DNA of 64,000 bases from Rugamonas violacea (GTDB lineage: Bacteria; Pseudomonadota; Gammaproteobacteria; Burkholderiales; Burkholderiaceae_D), in contig NZ_JAEMNU010000022.1 in NCBI RefSeq assembly GCF_016461825.1, positions 82,775 to 146,774 on the forward strand, in the 5' to 3' direction. Each line of letters starts with the position of its first letter. Position 1 is the stretch's first letter. The translations under genes and the position numbers were made by a program. Shown here one piece after another: positions 55,351 through 64,000 of the stretch. The notes under the pieces are model-generated. The model saw only the letters and a program-made list of their open reading frames with translations. It had not been told where the DNA came from and made no database searches.

Positions 55351-56587
55351 TGGCTGGAAAAAATACTTGCTTGGGAATATAGCAACCTTCAGAAATGGAC
55401 TGAACTTTACGAAATCCGATGCTGGCGAAAAAATAAAGATGGTCGGCGTTGCTGATTTCAAAAATCGCTCGAAACTCGAAAAAAATTATGAATTGGATTC
55501 AATCAAGGTTGCAACGAAGGTTCGTGATGCGGATTTGCTGAAATCGGGTGACCTTCTATTTGTTCGTTCCAACGGAAATAAAGAATTGATCGGCCGCTGT
55601 TTGTATTTCCCTCATGTAACTGATAGGATATCTTTTTCTGGATTCACCATACGTGGAAGAGTCGATACCTCAGTGATCGAACCAGAGTTTGCATCCTATT
55701 TGATGCGATCAAAAATTGTCACGGATCAAATTTTCTTAGGCGGGAGTGGGACGAACATATCTAATCTGAGCCAAGAAATTCTGTCTAAAGTTGAAGTAAA
55801 AATTCCTGATCTTACTGAGCAACGCCGCATTGCCAATATCCTCTTTACTTGGGATCAAGCCATTGCAACGACTGAAAGGTTAATTGAAAAAAGCCAGAAG
55901 CAGAAGCTTTCCTTAAAAAAAATATTATTGAGCGGGAAGAGACGATTTTCAAATCCAAGAGGCCCGTGGGGATATGAAGATATTGGTGTAATTTTCGAAC
56001 GAGTTCGTTGTAAAAATACCACTGGCAATATTAATGTTTTAACCATATCTGGCGAGCGTGGTTTGATTAATCAGCGTGACTATTTCAATAAATCTGTAGC
56101 GAGTACGAATCTGGCAGGATATACCCTAATTGATCGAGGAGACTTTGCCTATAACAAAAGTTATTCGGCTGGTTATCCGATGGGTGCGATTAAGCCATTG
56201 TTGGAATACGATTCAGGAGTTGTTTCAAGTTTATATATTTGCTTCCGATTACGTAAGGAGGTTGATGCGAGCTTGGATTTTTTCAGACACTATTTTGAGG
56301 CTGGATTTCTGAATCAAGAGATAGAGGGTATCGCTCAGGAAGGCGCGCGCAACCATGGTCTTTTGAACGTTGGAGTAACAGATTTTTTCAAGCTTCGGTT
56401 GCATGTTCCTGATGGGGCGGAGCAACGCGATATTGCAGAAGTTATCAATGTGGCCGAGGCCGAGGAGCTGCACTTTAAGAGGCATCTTCAGACATTATTG
56501 ATAGAAAGGCAGGCGTTAATGCAACAGTTGTTTACGGGAAAGCGTCGAGTTCATTTGATTGATGCCAAAATGGCGGCGCAGGTATGA
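55340..56587 (+). CDS. hsdS: Type I restriction specificity subunit HsdS (two recognition domains)
   Basis: 415 residues from ATG 55340 with AAGGAGG at proper distance (the frame from 55298 overlaps rhuM more and lacks a site). Recognition domain 1 (~1-165), conserved arm IPDLTEQRRIANILFTWDQAIATTERLI, domain 2 (~216-370) and arm VPDGAEQRDIAEVINVAEAEELHFKRHLQTLLIERQALMQQLFTGKRRV. It has the lowest GC of the operon, as is usual for exchanged S genes. Four-base overlap with hsdR. Confidence 0.92.
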   Translation: MLPSGWKKYLLGNIATFRNGLNFTKSDAGEKIKMVGVADFKNRSKLEKNYELDSIKVATKVRDADLLKSGDLLFVRSNGNKELIGRCLYFPHVTDRISFSGFTIRGRVDTSVIEPEFASYLMRSKIVTDQIFLGGSGTNISNLSQEILSKVEVKIPDLTEQRRIANILFTWDQAIATTERLIEKSQKQKLSLKKILLSGKRRFSNPRGPWGYEDIGVIFERVRCKNTTGNINVLTISGERGLINQRDYFNKSVASTNLAGYTLIDRGDFAYNKSYSAGYPMGAIKPLLEYDSGVVSSLYICFRLRKEVDASLDFFRHYFEAGFLNQEIEGIAQEGARNHGLLNVGVTDFFKLRLHVPDGAEQRDIAEVINVAEAEELHFKRHLQTLLIERQALMQQLFTGKRRVHLIDAKMAAQV

Positions 56588-59500
56588 ACACAACTCCAAA
56601 CTCCAGAGAGCAATACAGCGCCCACATTCCTGCGCTGCACCTGCTGTGCAACCTCGGCTGGAACTTCATTGCGGTGGCTCAAGCTCTTGCTCTACGTGGC
56701 AGCACGCGGGAAGTTTTGCTAAAAGGCCGGTTGATCGAGGTGTTGCAGACGCGACGATATGAGTACAAGGGGGAGTGGTATCCGCTGTCTCCCAGCGGTA
56801 TCGATCAAATCGTGCGGGAGTTGTCCGCATTGAGCCTTGCCGAGGGTCTGCTACCCGCTAACGAGCGGCTGTATGCCAAGTTGGCGTTGGGCATCACAGT
56901 CACAGAGTTCATGACCGACGGCAAGAAACACCAGCCCACGATTCATGTCGTGGACTGGACCGATGTCTCGCTCAACCGTTGGGACGTGACAGAAGAGTTG
57001 GAAGTGCTGGCCGCCCAAGGTACACATTGCCGGCTACCGGATGTGGTTTGCTATGTGAACGGCATTCCGCTAGCAGTGATCGAGGCCAAGCGTCCTGAAT
57101 CATCTGGCGGCAGTAACCCAGCCAAGGCAATGGTGACTGAAGGTATCAGCCAGCATCTGCGTAACCAGCGACATGATGAAATTCCAAACCTGTTCGCCTA
57201 TGCACAGTTATTGCTTTCGATTAGTCAGACTGAAGGCCGCTACGGCACTACGCACACGGCGGCCAAGTTTTGGGCCAAATGGCGCGAAGAAGAGTTTGAT
57301 GATGCTGAGATCAGCTCCGTGAAAAACGCGGCCTTACCACCAGGTACGCGTGACGCTCTCTTTGACGGTAAGCCTGCACCGTTGGCGGCCTACTTTGATG
57401 CCATGTGGGCGCAAACCATGCGGCCGACTGACCAGGACCGTATGCTTGTTAGCCTCTTGACGCCTCAGCGGCTATTGGAATTCTTGCGGAGTTACGTGCT
57501 GTTCGACCGGAAGGTTGGCAAGATCGTTGCGCGCTACCAGCAGTTTTTCGGTATTCGTGCGCTGTTGACACGCATCAGCCAGATACGATCCGATGGGGGG
57601 CGTGAGGGTGGCGTGCTGTGGCACACGACCGGCTCGGGCAAGAGTTTCACCATGGTGTTCCTGACGAAGGCGCTGCTGCTAGTGGAGCCGTTGAAAGAGT
57701 GCCGCGTAGTAGTGGTCACCGACCGGATTGATCTGGAAGGACAGTTGTCACGCAATTTCATATCAGGTGGGGCATTTGGTTCGTCCATCGCCACTCAGAA
57801 GGACGGCGAGAAAAGCCGCGCCTTGTCTGGTCGTGATCTCGCCAAGCGCATCGGCAGTGGCACCGAGCGAATCTCCTTTACTTTGATACACAAGTTCAAC
57901 ACTGCATCCAAGTTGTCTGAATGTCACAATGATTCTCACAATCTGATTGTATTGGTGGATGAGGGGCACCGCAGCCATGGCGGCGAAACACATGAGCGCA
58001 TGAAGAAAGCCCTGCCCAAGGCTGCCTACATCGCCTTCACGGGCACGCCTTTGCTGAAAGATGAAAAGACCGCCAACAAGTTCGGCCCTATCGTCCATTC
58101 CTACACCATGCAACGTGCGGTCGAGGATGAAACCGTGGCTCCATTGTTGTATGAGGAGCGGGTGCCTGAACTGGATATGAATGAGGGAGCGGTCAATCGT
58201 TGGTTTGAAAAAATAACGGTTAACTTGAGTGAGCAGCAACGCACAGACCTGAAGCGGAAGTTTGCCAAAAAAGGGTCCATTTACGGTGCGGCCAATCGCA
58301 TCGAGTTGATCGCGTGGGATATCGCCACGCATTTCAGCGAAAACATCAAGGCGCTCGGCACGGGGCTTAAGGGGCAAGTAGCCACAGACAGTAAGCTGGA
58401 CGCGATACGCTACAAGAAGGCGCTGGACGAAACCGGGCTGGTGACTAGTGCCGTTGTCATCTCGGCCCCGGACACGCGCGAGGGCAATTCAGAAGTGGAC
58501 GAAGACACCTTACCCGAAGTCCAAAAATGGTGGAAGCAAAACATGGCCGCCTATGCTGCGGACCTAGAGTTGTACGAGAAGCAGATCATCAATGACTTTG
58601 GTACTGACGGTGCCCCGGACTTGCTGATCGTGGTGGACAAGTTGCTGACCGGATTTGATGAGCCTCGGAATGCGGTTCTCTATATCGACAAACCGCTGAA
58701 GGGTCACAACCTGATTCAGGCCGTGGCGCGAGTCAATCGTCTGCATGATGCGAAGCGCTATGGCGTATTGGTCGATTACCGGGGTATTCTGAAAGAATTG
58801 GACACGGCCATTCGCGCCTATCAAGACTTGGAAACCCGAACCCAAGGTGGCTTTGATATGGCGGACATCGAAGGCTTGTACCAACAGTTCAGCACCGAGT
58901 ACAAACGCTTACCTGCTTTGCACGACAAGCTGTGGTCGTTCTTCGCGAGTGTGAAAAATAGGCTCGACCGAGAGCAGTACCGACAGGTGCTCACTCCAAA
59001 ATTCGTCAAAGGTCTTGATGGTGAAGACTACGACGAGCGACAGAAGCTGCGCGACGATTTTTATGAAGCGTTGACCGCGTTTGGCCTATGCCTGCAGACG
59101 GCGTTGTCCTCGCGTAGCTTCTTTGAGGACAAGAGTTTTTCCGAAAGTCTGATAGCTAAGTACAAGTCTGACCTGCGTTTCTTCTCGGAGTTACGGCAAA
59201 CCGCGCGGCGCGATGCCATGGAAACTGTGGACTACAGCGTCTATGAGGAGCAAATCCGCAAGCTGGTGGACAAGCAGGTTATTGGCAGAGAAGTGCGTGA
59301 ACCGGAGGGCGTGTATCTTGTACATCAATTGGGCAAGGTGGAAGATCCCAAGCAGTGGTCAGAAGAGAAGACGCGGAATGAGACTGACCTGATCCGCACG
59401 CGCTTGCGCAAAACCATTGAACAAGACTTGGCAGAAGATCCTTACGCACAAAAGGTGTTTGGCGAGCTTTTGAAGCAAGCCATTGCTGAGGCAGAAGCGA

Positions 59501-59892
59501 TGTTCGACCATCCGCTCAAACAGTACGCACTGTTTCAGGAGTTCGAACAGAAGCTGGAAGTCCGCCAGACTGATGGTGTGCCCGATGCGCTGGCCGAGAA
59601 ACCGCACGCAAGGGCATATTTTGGTGCAATGCGTCTGGTATTGGGCGAAAGTACTTTCATGGCGCTCAGCAATGAGGTTCTAGAAGCCCTGGTGAAACAA
59701 GCAATGGACATGGATATCGTTGTGCGTGATGCTGTGGCCGAAAACTCGTTGAATCCGCAGAATATTGAGGCCGCCATCCGCAAGGGCTTGCTGCCACTAT
59801 TGTTTGGCACGCTGGGATTGGACAATGCAAAGTTGGTGGTCGAGCAGGTCATCCAAATTACCCGCGTGGGATTGAGTCGCTCTGGAGCATGA
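56584..59892 (+). CDS. hsdR: Type I restriction endonuclease subunit HsdR
   Basis: 1102 residues. Nuclease domain with LPDVVCYVNGIPLAVIEAKRP: Asp153, Glu167 and Lys169 form the PD-ExK site. SF2 translocase: Walker A TTGSGKS (348-354), DEGH box (459-462), FTGTPLL and late motif QAVARVNR. A C-terminal helical domain (from ~790) contacts HsdM. The subunit translocates DNA from unmethylated sites and cuts at a distance. No frameshift or lost catalytic residue is seen, so it should be active. Confidence 0.95.
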   Translation: MNTTPNSREQYSAHIPALHLLCNLGWNFIAVAQALALRGSTREVLLKGRLIEVLQTRRYEYKGEWYPLSPSGIDQIVRELSALSLAEGLLPANERLYAKLALGITVTEFMTDGKKHQPTIHVVDWTDVSLNRWDVTEELEVLAAQGTHCRLPDVVCYVNGIPLAVIEAKRPESSGGSNPAKAMVTEGISQHLRNQRHDEIPNLFAYAQLLLSISQTEGRYGTTHTAAKFWAKWREEEFDDAEISSVKNAALPPGTRDALFDGKPAPLAAYFDAMWAQTMRPTDQDRMLVSLLTPQRLLEFLRSYVLFDRKVGKIVARYQQFFGIRALLTRISQIRSDGGREGGVLWHTTGSGKSFTMVFLTKALLLVEPLKECRVVVVTDRIDLEGQLSRNFISGGAFGSSIATQKDGEKSRALSGRDLAKRIGSGTERISFTLIHKFNTASKLSECHNDSHNLIVLVDEGHRSHGGETHERMKKALPKAAYIAFTGTPLLKDEKTANKFGPIVHSYTMQRAVEDETVAPLLYEERVPELDMNEGAVNRWFEKITVNLSEQQRTDLKRKFAKKGSIYGAANRIELIAWDIATHFSENIKALGTGLKGQVATDSKLDAIRYKKALDETGLVTSAVVISAPDTREGNSEVDEDTLPEVQKWWKQNMAAYAADLELYEKQIINDFGTDGAPDLLIVVDKLLTGFDEPRNAVLYIDKPLKGHNLIQAVARVNRLHDAKRYGVLVDYRGILKELDTAIRAYQDLETRTQGGFDMADIEGLYQQFSTEYKRLPALHDKLWSFFASVKNRLDREQYRQVLTPKFVKGLDGEDYDERQKLRDDFYEALTAFGLCLQTALSSRSFFEDKSFSESLIAKYKSDLRFFSELRQTARRDAMETVDYSVYEEQIRKLVDKQVIGREVREPEGVYLVHQLGKVEDPKQWSEEKTRNETDLIRTRLRKTIEQDLAEDPYAQKVFGELLKQAIAEAEAMFDHPLKQYALFQEFEQKLEVRQTDGVPDALAEKPHARAYFGAMRLVLGESTFMALSNEVLEALVKQAMDMDIVVRDAVAENSLNPQNIEAAIRKGLLPLLFGTLGLDNAKLVVEQVIQITRVGLSRSGA

Positions 59893-60638
59893 TGATGGAA
59901 AACCAGTTGACCCAACACAGCATCCAGTACGGCGATGAGCTCATCCGCTTTGCCCTGCGTCGCCAGCCATTGCGTACTGCACAGCGTCTGGCTATTCATG
60001 TCGAACCCGATGGAAGTGTGTTGGTAGACGCGGCCGAGGCAACAGCTGTCGAGGCGGTGTTGACAGCAGTGAAAAGGCGAGCTCGCTGGATAAGCCAGCA
60101 TGTTGGCGCTGCGCGAGAAAGGCTGGCTCATGTACTGCCCTGTGAATACGTGAGCGGCGAGTCGCTGCATTACCTTGGCCGACGCTATCGACTAAAAGTG
60201 ATGGTTCAGGCGGATGTGATCCCGGTTGCGCGAATGCGTGGTGGTTTTATCGTGGTGACCGTGCCAGTTCAGTCGCCGGTCGTTATCCAGCAGACTCTCG
60301 ACGATTGGTTTCGTGGCAGAGCGCGCGACGTTTTTGCTGATCGCTTAGACGTCGTGGCGGCCCCGCTAAGCTGGGTCAAAGATCTTCCCGCAACTCGCCT
60401 TCAGTTTATGAAAGTTCAGTGGGGAAGCTGTTCACCAGCAGGCCGTATCACATTGAATCCAATGTTGGTGAAGGCCCCGCGTGAGTGTATTGATTACGTT
60501 TTGTTGCACGAGCTATGCCACTTGCTGCATCACAACCATGGTCCCAAGTTCTACAAGACACTAGACCGAGCCTTGCCAGGTTGGCGCGAGATCAAAGAAA
60601 GGCTAGACAACAGGGCTGAAGAGTTGTTGCGTGCCTGA
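59889..60638 (+). CDS. SprT/YgjP-like (DUF45) zinc metalloprotease family protein in the RM operon
   Basis: 249 residues, overlapping the hsdR stop by four bases. Catalytic LLHELCHLLHHNHGPKFY has His207, Glu208 and His211 (HExxH) with a further His downstream, and VQWGSCSPAGRITLNPML is the YgjP/DUF45 signature. Such proteins are common companions of hsdR genes; whether they process R subunits, host proteins or phage proteins is unknown. Coupling makes it a member of the system rather than a neighbour. Confidence 0.9.
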   Translation: MMMENQLTQHSIQYGDELIRFALRRQPLRTAQRLAIHVEPDGSVLVDAAEATAVEAVLTAVKRRARWISQHVGAARERLAHVLPCEYVSGESLHYLGRRYRLKVMVQADVIPVARMRGGFIVVTVPVQSPVVIQQTLDDWFRGRARDVFADRLDVVAAPLSWVKDLPATRLQFMKVQWGSCSPAGRITLNPMLVKAPRECIDYVLLHELCHLLHHNHGPKFYKTLDRALPGWREIKERLDNRAEELLRA

Positions 60639-60668
60639 CTGAGCGATGACGACGATCGCAACCACTTG

Positions 60669-61712
60669 CTACAAGGCCGTCTCGAAGCCTTCCAGCACAT
60701 TCACCACGTTCACCCCCAGTTCCTTGACGGCGTAGCCGCCTTCGAAGATGAAGACGGTCGGCAGGCCCAGATAGGCCAGCCGTTCGCCCAGGCGCAGGTA
60801 GTCGGCGCTGTGCAGCGTGAAGCGCGACAGCGGGTCGCCGGCGAAGGTGTCGACGCCGAGCGAGACCACCAGCGCGTCGGCGCCGAAACCGGCCAGGCGG
60901 ATGCAGGCCGTCTCCAGCGCGGCGAACCAGGCCTGGGCGCCGCAGCCGGGCGGCAGCGGCAGGTTCAGGTTGTAGCCCAGGCCGGCGCCCTCGCCGCGCT
61001 CGTCGGCGTGGCCCAGGTAGAACGGGTATTCGTCGCGCGGGTCGGCGTGCAGGGAGATGAACAGCACGTCGGCGCGGCTGTAGAAGATGCTCTGCGTGCC
61101 GTTGCCGTGGTGGTAGTCGAGGTCGAGCACGGCGACCTTGCCGGCGCCGTCGTCGAGCAGGTGCTGGGCGGCCAGGGCGGCGTTGTTGAGGAAGCAGTAG
61201 CCGCCGTAGAAGTCGGCGCCGGCGTGGTGGCCGGGCGGCCGGCTCAGCACGAAGCTGGCCCGCTCGCCCAGGCGCAGCGCGTGGGCGGCGTTGACGGCGC
61301 AGTCGGCGCCGGTCTTGGCGGCGGTCCAGGTGCCGGCGGTCAGCGGCGTGCCGCTGTCCATCGAGTACAGGCCCAGCTTGGCGCTGAAGTTGTCCGGCTC
61401 GATGTCGTGGCGCAGCGTGCGCACCGGCCAGACGGAGGGGATGGCGTCGCGGCCGGCGTTGGCCGGGTCGAGCGCCAGCCAGTCGCTCCAGGCGTGGCGC
61501 AGGAAGTGCAGGTAGCGCGGCGTGTGGATGCGTTCGAGCGACATCAGCGGCACGCCCTGCGGCGTGACGATGCGGCCCAGGCCGCGCCGGCCCAACTCGG
61601 CCAACACGGCGTCGGCCCGCGCCGGCGTCTCGAAGCAGGGCACCATGGCGCCGCGAAAAAATTCGCCGCGGCCGTGGTGCTGGCCGTGCTGTTCGTTGTA
61701 GAAGGTCAGCAC
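60669..61712 (-). CDS. Histone-deacetylase-like / acetylpolyamine amidohydrolase
   Basis: About 347 residues from GTG 61712 (VLTFYNEQHGQHHGRGEFF), matching the N-terminus of acetylpolyamine amidohydrolases; the longer frame overlaps gshA. Active-site elements: RPPGHHAGADFYGGYCFLNNAALAA, VAVLDLDYHHGNGTQSIFY (Zn ligands), ISLHADPRDEYPFYLG, VSLGVDTFAGDPLSRF and FIFEGGY. The enzyme deacetylates acetylated polyamines or related amides. It follows gshA by 13 bases on the same strand. Confidence 0.88.
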   Translation of the reverse strand: MLTFYNEQHGQHHGRGEFFRGAMVPCFETPARADAVLAELGRRGLGRIVTPQGVPLMSLERIHTPRYLHFLRHAWSDWLALDPANAGRDAIPSVWPVRTLRHDIEPDNFSAKLGLYSMDSGTPLTAGTWTAAKTGADCAVNAAHALRLGERASFVLSRPPGHHAGADFYGGYCFLNNAALAAQHLLDDGAGKVAVLDLDYHHGNGTQSIFYSRADVLFISLHADPRDEYPFYLGHADERGEGAGLGYNLNLPLPPGCGAQAWFAALETACIRLAGFGADALVVSLGVDTFAGDPLSRFTLHSADYLRLGERLAYLGLPTVFIFEGGYAVKELGVNVVNVLEGFETAL

Positions 61713-61725
61713 CGCGCGGCCATGG

Positions 61726-63324
61726 CTAGTCGCAGTCGCCGCTGTCGTGGCACAGATTGCTGGCGCGGTAGGCCGCGACATAATCGTCGAAGTCGATGTG
61801 CGGCGCGCGCTCCATCTGGTCCTGTTCGGCCAGCGAGGCGCCGGCCAGGGCGTCGAAGTAGCCGGCTTCGGCGGCCGTCGGCGGATGGGCGCGGAAGTAG
61901 GCGGCGTGGCGCTCGCTCTGGCGCAGGCCGAAGCCGGTGAAGGAGCCGCCGTTGCCGCGCAGCTCGGCCAGCACGCGGGCCGACGGCGTCAGCTCGGGGT
62001 CGGCCAGCTTGGCCGCCTGCGCCGTCATCGCCGCGGCGTGGACCGTGTCGCCGCGCGCCGTGTCGAGCAGGGCCGCCACCGGCGCGATGCGCGCCAGCAG
62101 TTCGCCGCCCAGCTGGCGCAGGCTCACTTCGCGTTCGCCGTCGTGCAGCATCAGGCCGGGCCGGCGGCCCTCCTTGACGGTGCGGGCAAAGTTGTCGGTG
62201 TGGCGGGCGCCCTCGGCCTCGCTGATCGGCGCGCTGTCCTCCAGCGCGCAGAACAGCAGGAAGGCGTCGAGGAAGCGGCCGGTCGCCACGCTGATGCCGA
62301 CCGGCTCGAACGGGTCGACGTCCATGCAGCGCACTTCGATGTATTGCACGCCGCGCGAGCACAGCGCCTGGATCGGCCGCTCGCCGGTGCGGATCACCCG
62401 CTTCGGCCGGATCGTCGCGTAGTACTCGTTTTCGATCTGCAGCACGTTGGTGCTCAGCTGGACCCATTCGCCGTCGCGCTTGGTGCCCAGCTTGGCGTAG
62501 GGTTCGTAGGGCTGGTTGACCGCCTTGGTCAGCGCGGCGACGTAGCTGTCGAGGCAGTTCTCGTGCGGGCTGAGGCCGGACTGGGCGTCGTTCTGGTAAC
62601 CCAGGTCGCTCATGCGCAGGCTGGTGGCGTAGGGCAGGTAGAGGGTGTCGTCGGACAGCCGTTCGAGGCTGTGCTGGCGGCCGCGCAGGAAGCAGCTCGA
62701 CAGCACCGGCGAGGCGCCGAACAAGTACATCAGCAGCCAGCTGTGGCGGCGGAAGTTGCGGATCGTCGCCAGGTAGCGCTCGGACTGGTAGGCCATCGCC
62801 GAGCGCTGGCCGGCGCCTTCCTCGTGCTCGGCCAGCACGCGCCACAGGCGTTCGTCCAGCGAGTAGTTGTAGTGGATGCCGGCGATGCATTGCATGGCCT
62901 TGCCGTAGCGCAGCGCCAGGCCGCGCCGGTAGACGTGCTTGAGCATGCCCAGGTTGGACTTGCCGTACCAGGCGATGGTGATGTCCGCCTCGTCCGGCAG
63001 CACGCTGGGCATCGACTGGCTCCACAGCAGCTCACGGCCCAGCTTGCTGTAGGCGTAGCGGTGGATGCCGTCGAGCTTGGCGATGGTGGTGCCGATGTCG
63101 GCCTCGGCCGGGGTGATGAACTCCAGCAGCGCTTCGGCGTAGTCGGTGGTGATTTGCGGATGGGTCAGGGCGGCACCGAGCGCGACTGGATGGGCGGTCG
63201 CCGCCAGGTGGGCGTGGGGGTCGACCCGCAGGGTTTCTCGTTCGATGCCGCGCAGGCCGCCCAGCAGCGCGTGGTGCTGCCGATCGGCCAGCAGGGCCAG
63301 GCGGCGAGTCAATAGATTGGACAA
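61726..63324 (-). CDS. gshA: Glutamate-cysteine ligase
   Basis: 532 residues. The proteobacterial (type 1) enzyme: [71 protein letters not shown] and [17 protein letters not shown]. It joins glutamate and cysteine, the first step of glutathione synthesis. The start is TTG 63324, supported by AAGGAAG six bases upstream; no better start exists before the conserved core. Confidence 0.95.
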   Translation of the reverse strand: MSNLLTRRLALLADRQHHALLGGLRGIERETLRVDPHAHLAATAHPVALGAALTHPQITTDYAEALLEFITPAEADIGTTIAKLDGIHRYAYSKLGRELLWSQSMPSVLPDEADITIAWYGKSNLGMLKHVYRRGLALRYGKAMQCIAGIHYNYSLDERLWRVLAEHEEGAGQRSAMAYQSERYLATIRNFRRHSWLLMYLFGASPVLSSCFLRGRQHSLERLSDDTLYLPYATSLRMSDLGYQNDAQSGLSPHENCLDSYVAALTKAVNQPYEPYAKLGTKRDGEWVQLSTNVLQIENEYYATIRPKRVIRTGERPIQALCSRGVQYIEVRCMDVDPFEPVGISVATGRFLDAFLLFCALEDSAPISEAEGARHTDNFARTVKEGRRPGLMLHDGEREVSLRQLGGELLARIAPVAALLDTARGDTVHAAAMTAQAAKLADPELTPSARVLAELRGNGGSFTGFGLRQSERHAAYFRAHPPTAAEAGYFDALAGASLAEQDQMERAPHIDFDDYVAAYRASNLCHDSGDCD

Positions 63325-63490
63325 TTTGATCTTCCTTTCTGTGCATCAAACAAAATATTTGTGCGAGAGTAACCGAAAACAGGCAAGCGCGTCGGAGGTG
63401 GCTTCAAGTCGGTCCGGCGCGCCGTGGCGCGGTCCGTTTCCAGCCTAGGATTGCTTGATATATTAACAAAAGTCGCGGCGGCGGGGCGCG

Positions 63491-63508
63491 GCCGGCGTCG
63501 ACGCCGGC
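63491..63508. repeat. Perfect 18-bp palindrome between gshA and prmC
   Basis: GCCGGCGTCGACGCCGGC, self-complementary, 28 bases beyond the prmC stop, followed by a weaker CCGGCCTT/AAGGCCGG hairpin. May act in transcript ending; no T-run. Confidence 0.35.
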
Positions 63509-63535
63509 CTTGACGCCGCGCCAAGGCCGGCGGCG

Positions 63536-64000
63536 CTACGGCACGCGGCCGCCGCTGACGCGCTCGATGCCGGCCAGGTCGCGCCAGCTTTGCACCTCGG
63601 TATATCCTTGAGTGCTCAACAATTCGCGCACGGCGGCCGACTGGTCGTAGCCGTGTTCCAGCAGCAGCCAGCCCGGCGCCAGCAAATGGCGCGGCGCGCC
63701 GGCGACGATGCGGCGCAGCGCCGCCAGGCCGTCGGCGTGGTCGGTCAGGGCGCCGACCGGCTCGAAGCGCAGGTCGCCCTCGGCCAGGTGGCGGTCGCCG
63801 CTGGCGATGTAGGGCGGGTTGGCGACGATCAAATCGAACACCTCGTCGCCGTCCTGGTGTTCCAGCGCGGCGTACCAGTCGCTTGGCAGCAGGCGCAGCG
63901 CGACGCCGTTGTTGGCGGCGTTGCGGCCGGCCACGGCCAGCGCGTCCGGGCTGACGTCGAGCGCCGTCACGGCGGCGTCGCGCCGGGTGTGCGCCAGCGC
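63536..64000 (-). CDS. prmC: Release factor glutamine methyltransferase PrmC (HemK), 5' partial
   Basis: The frame runs off the right edge (residues ALAHTRRDAAVTALDVSPDA at the border), leaving the C-terminal ~154 residues. SAM-binding TALDVSPDALAVAGRN, catalytic NPPYIASGD and LLLEHGYDQSAAVRELL are clear. PrmC methylates the GGQ glutamine of release factors RF1/RF2. prmC usually follows prfA, which would lie beyond the window. Confidence 0.9.
   Translation of the reverse strand, partial: ALAHTRRDAAVTALDVSPDALAVAGRNAANNGVALRLLPSDWYAALEHQDGDEVFDLIVANPPYIASGDRHLAEGDLRFEPVGALTDHADGLAALRRIVAGAPRHLLAPGWLLLEHGYDQSAAVRELLSTQGYTEVQSWRDLAGIERVSGGRVP

Larger units (their letters stand above)
51840..60640. 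other. Low-GC accessory island carrying a type I restriction-modification operon
   Basis: Base composition falls sharply between ohr and the acetylpolyamine amidohydrolase gene, lowest in the full-length hsdS (55340-56587), and recovers right after 60640. All six genes read plus and are tightly packed. No integrase, transposase or flanking direct repeats were found, so boundaries are set by composition and gene content. Confidence 0.75.

Overview
The window is a GC-rich stretch (roughly two thirds G+C over most of its length) of a bacterial chromosome. The gene set points to a betaproteobacterium of the Oxalobacteraceae, probably the Massilia/Duganella group: slmA, argB, a PabB-PabC fusion, a proteobacterial-type gshA, a liv-type ABC cassette built together with acyl-CoA ligases, a large YDG-repeat exoprotein with its own outer-membrane transporter, and a PHB-depolymerase-like esterase with a CopG regulator. 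The genus is inference from gene content, not from a marker gene.

Layout. 1-7660: the 3' part of a two-partner-secretion adhesin made of about sixteen tandem repeats, overlapping its TpsB transporter by one base. 7758-13270: small metabolic and housekeeping genes (DUF1428, GST, pabBC, slmA, a HAD 5'-nucleotidase, a TraB/GumN protein). 13302-14352: tRNA-Thr(GGT) and argB. 14466-20258: an ECF sigma factor with a zinc anti-sigma and a CWC protein, then a large hybrid histidine kinase, an HD-GYP response regulator and a SemiSWEET-like protein in a tight run. 20379-25731: a PHB-depolymerase-like esterase with a CopG repressor, VOC, DUF1289, MBL-fold and nitronate monooxygenase genes. 25863-26835: a lower-GC pair that looks like an orphan polymorphic-toxin end plus a candidate immunity gene. 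26848-36933: hypoxanthine phosphoribosyltransferase, then a minus-strand cassette (AMP-ligase, livG, livH, livM, binding protein, livF, PaaK-like ligase) that diverges from a Crp/Fnr regulator. 36943-37471: a BrnT/BrnA toxin-antitoxin pair. 37670-51830: peptidase M24, MgtC, DUF924, DUF2520, AlkB, an outer-membrane barrel, EttA, RarD, Kup, a double-FKBP lipoprotein, ElaA and Ohr.

Roughly 51840-60640 is an accessory island of clearly lower GC. It holds a type I restriction-modification operon in the order short hsdS, hsdM, rhuM, full hsdS, hsdR, SprT/YgjP-like metalloprotease; from hsdM onward every junction overlaps or is translationally coupled. Two related palindromes lie just upstream of and across the start of the first gene and look like an operator pair. 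The window closes with an acetylpolyamine amidohydrolase-like gene, gshA and the 3' part of prmC.

Four copies of an intergenic imperfect palindrome of about 70 bp (core GGGTCRGACCC/GGGTCYGACCC) are scattered through the first 30 kb, and two of them run into the 3' ends of genes. No CRISPR array, rRNA, integrase or transposase was seen.
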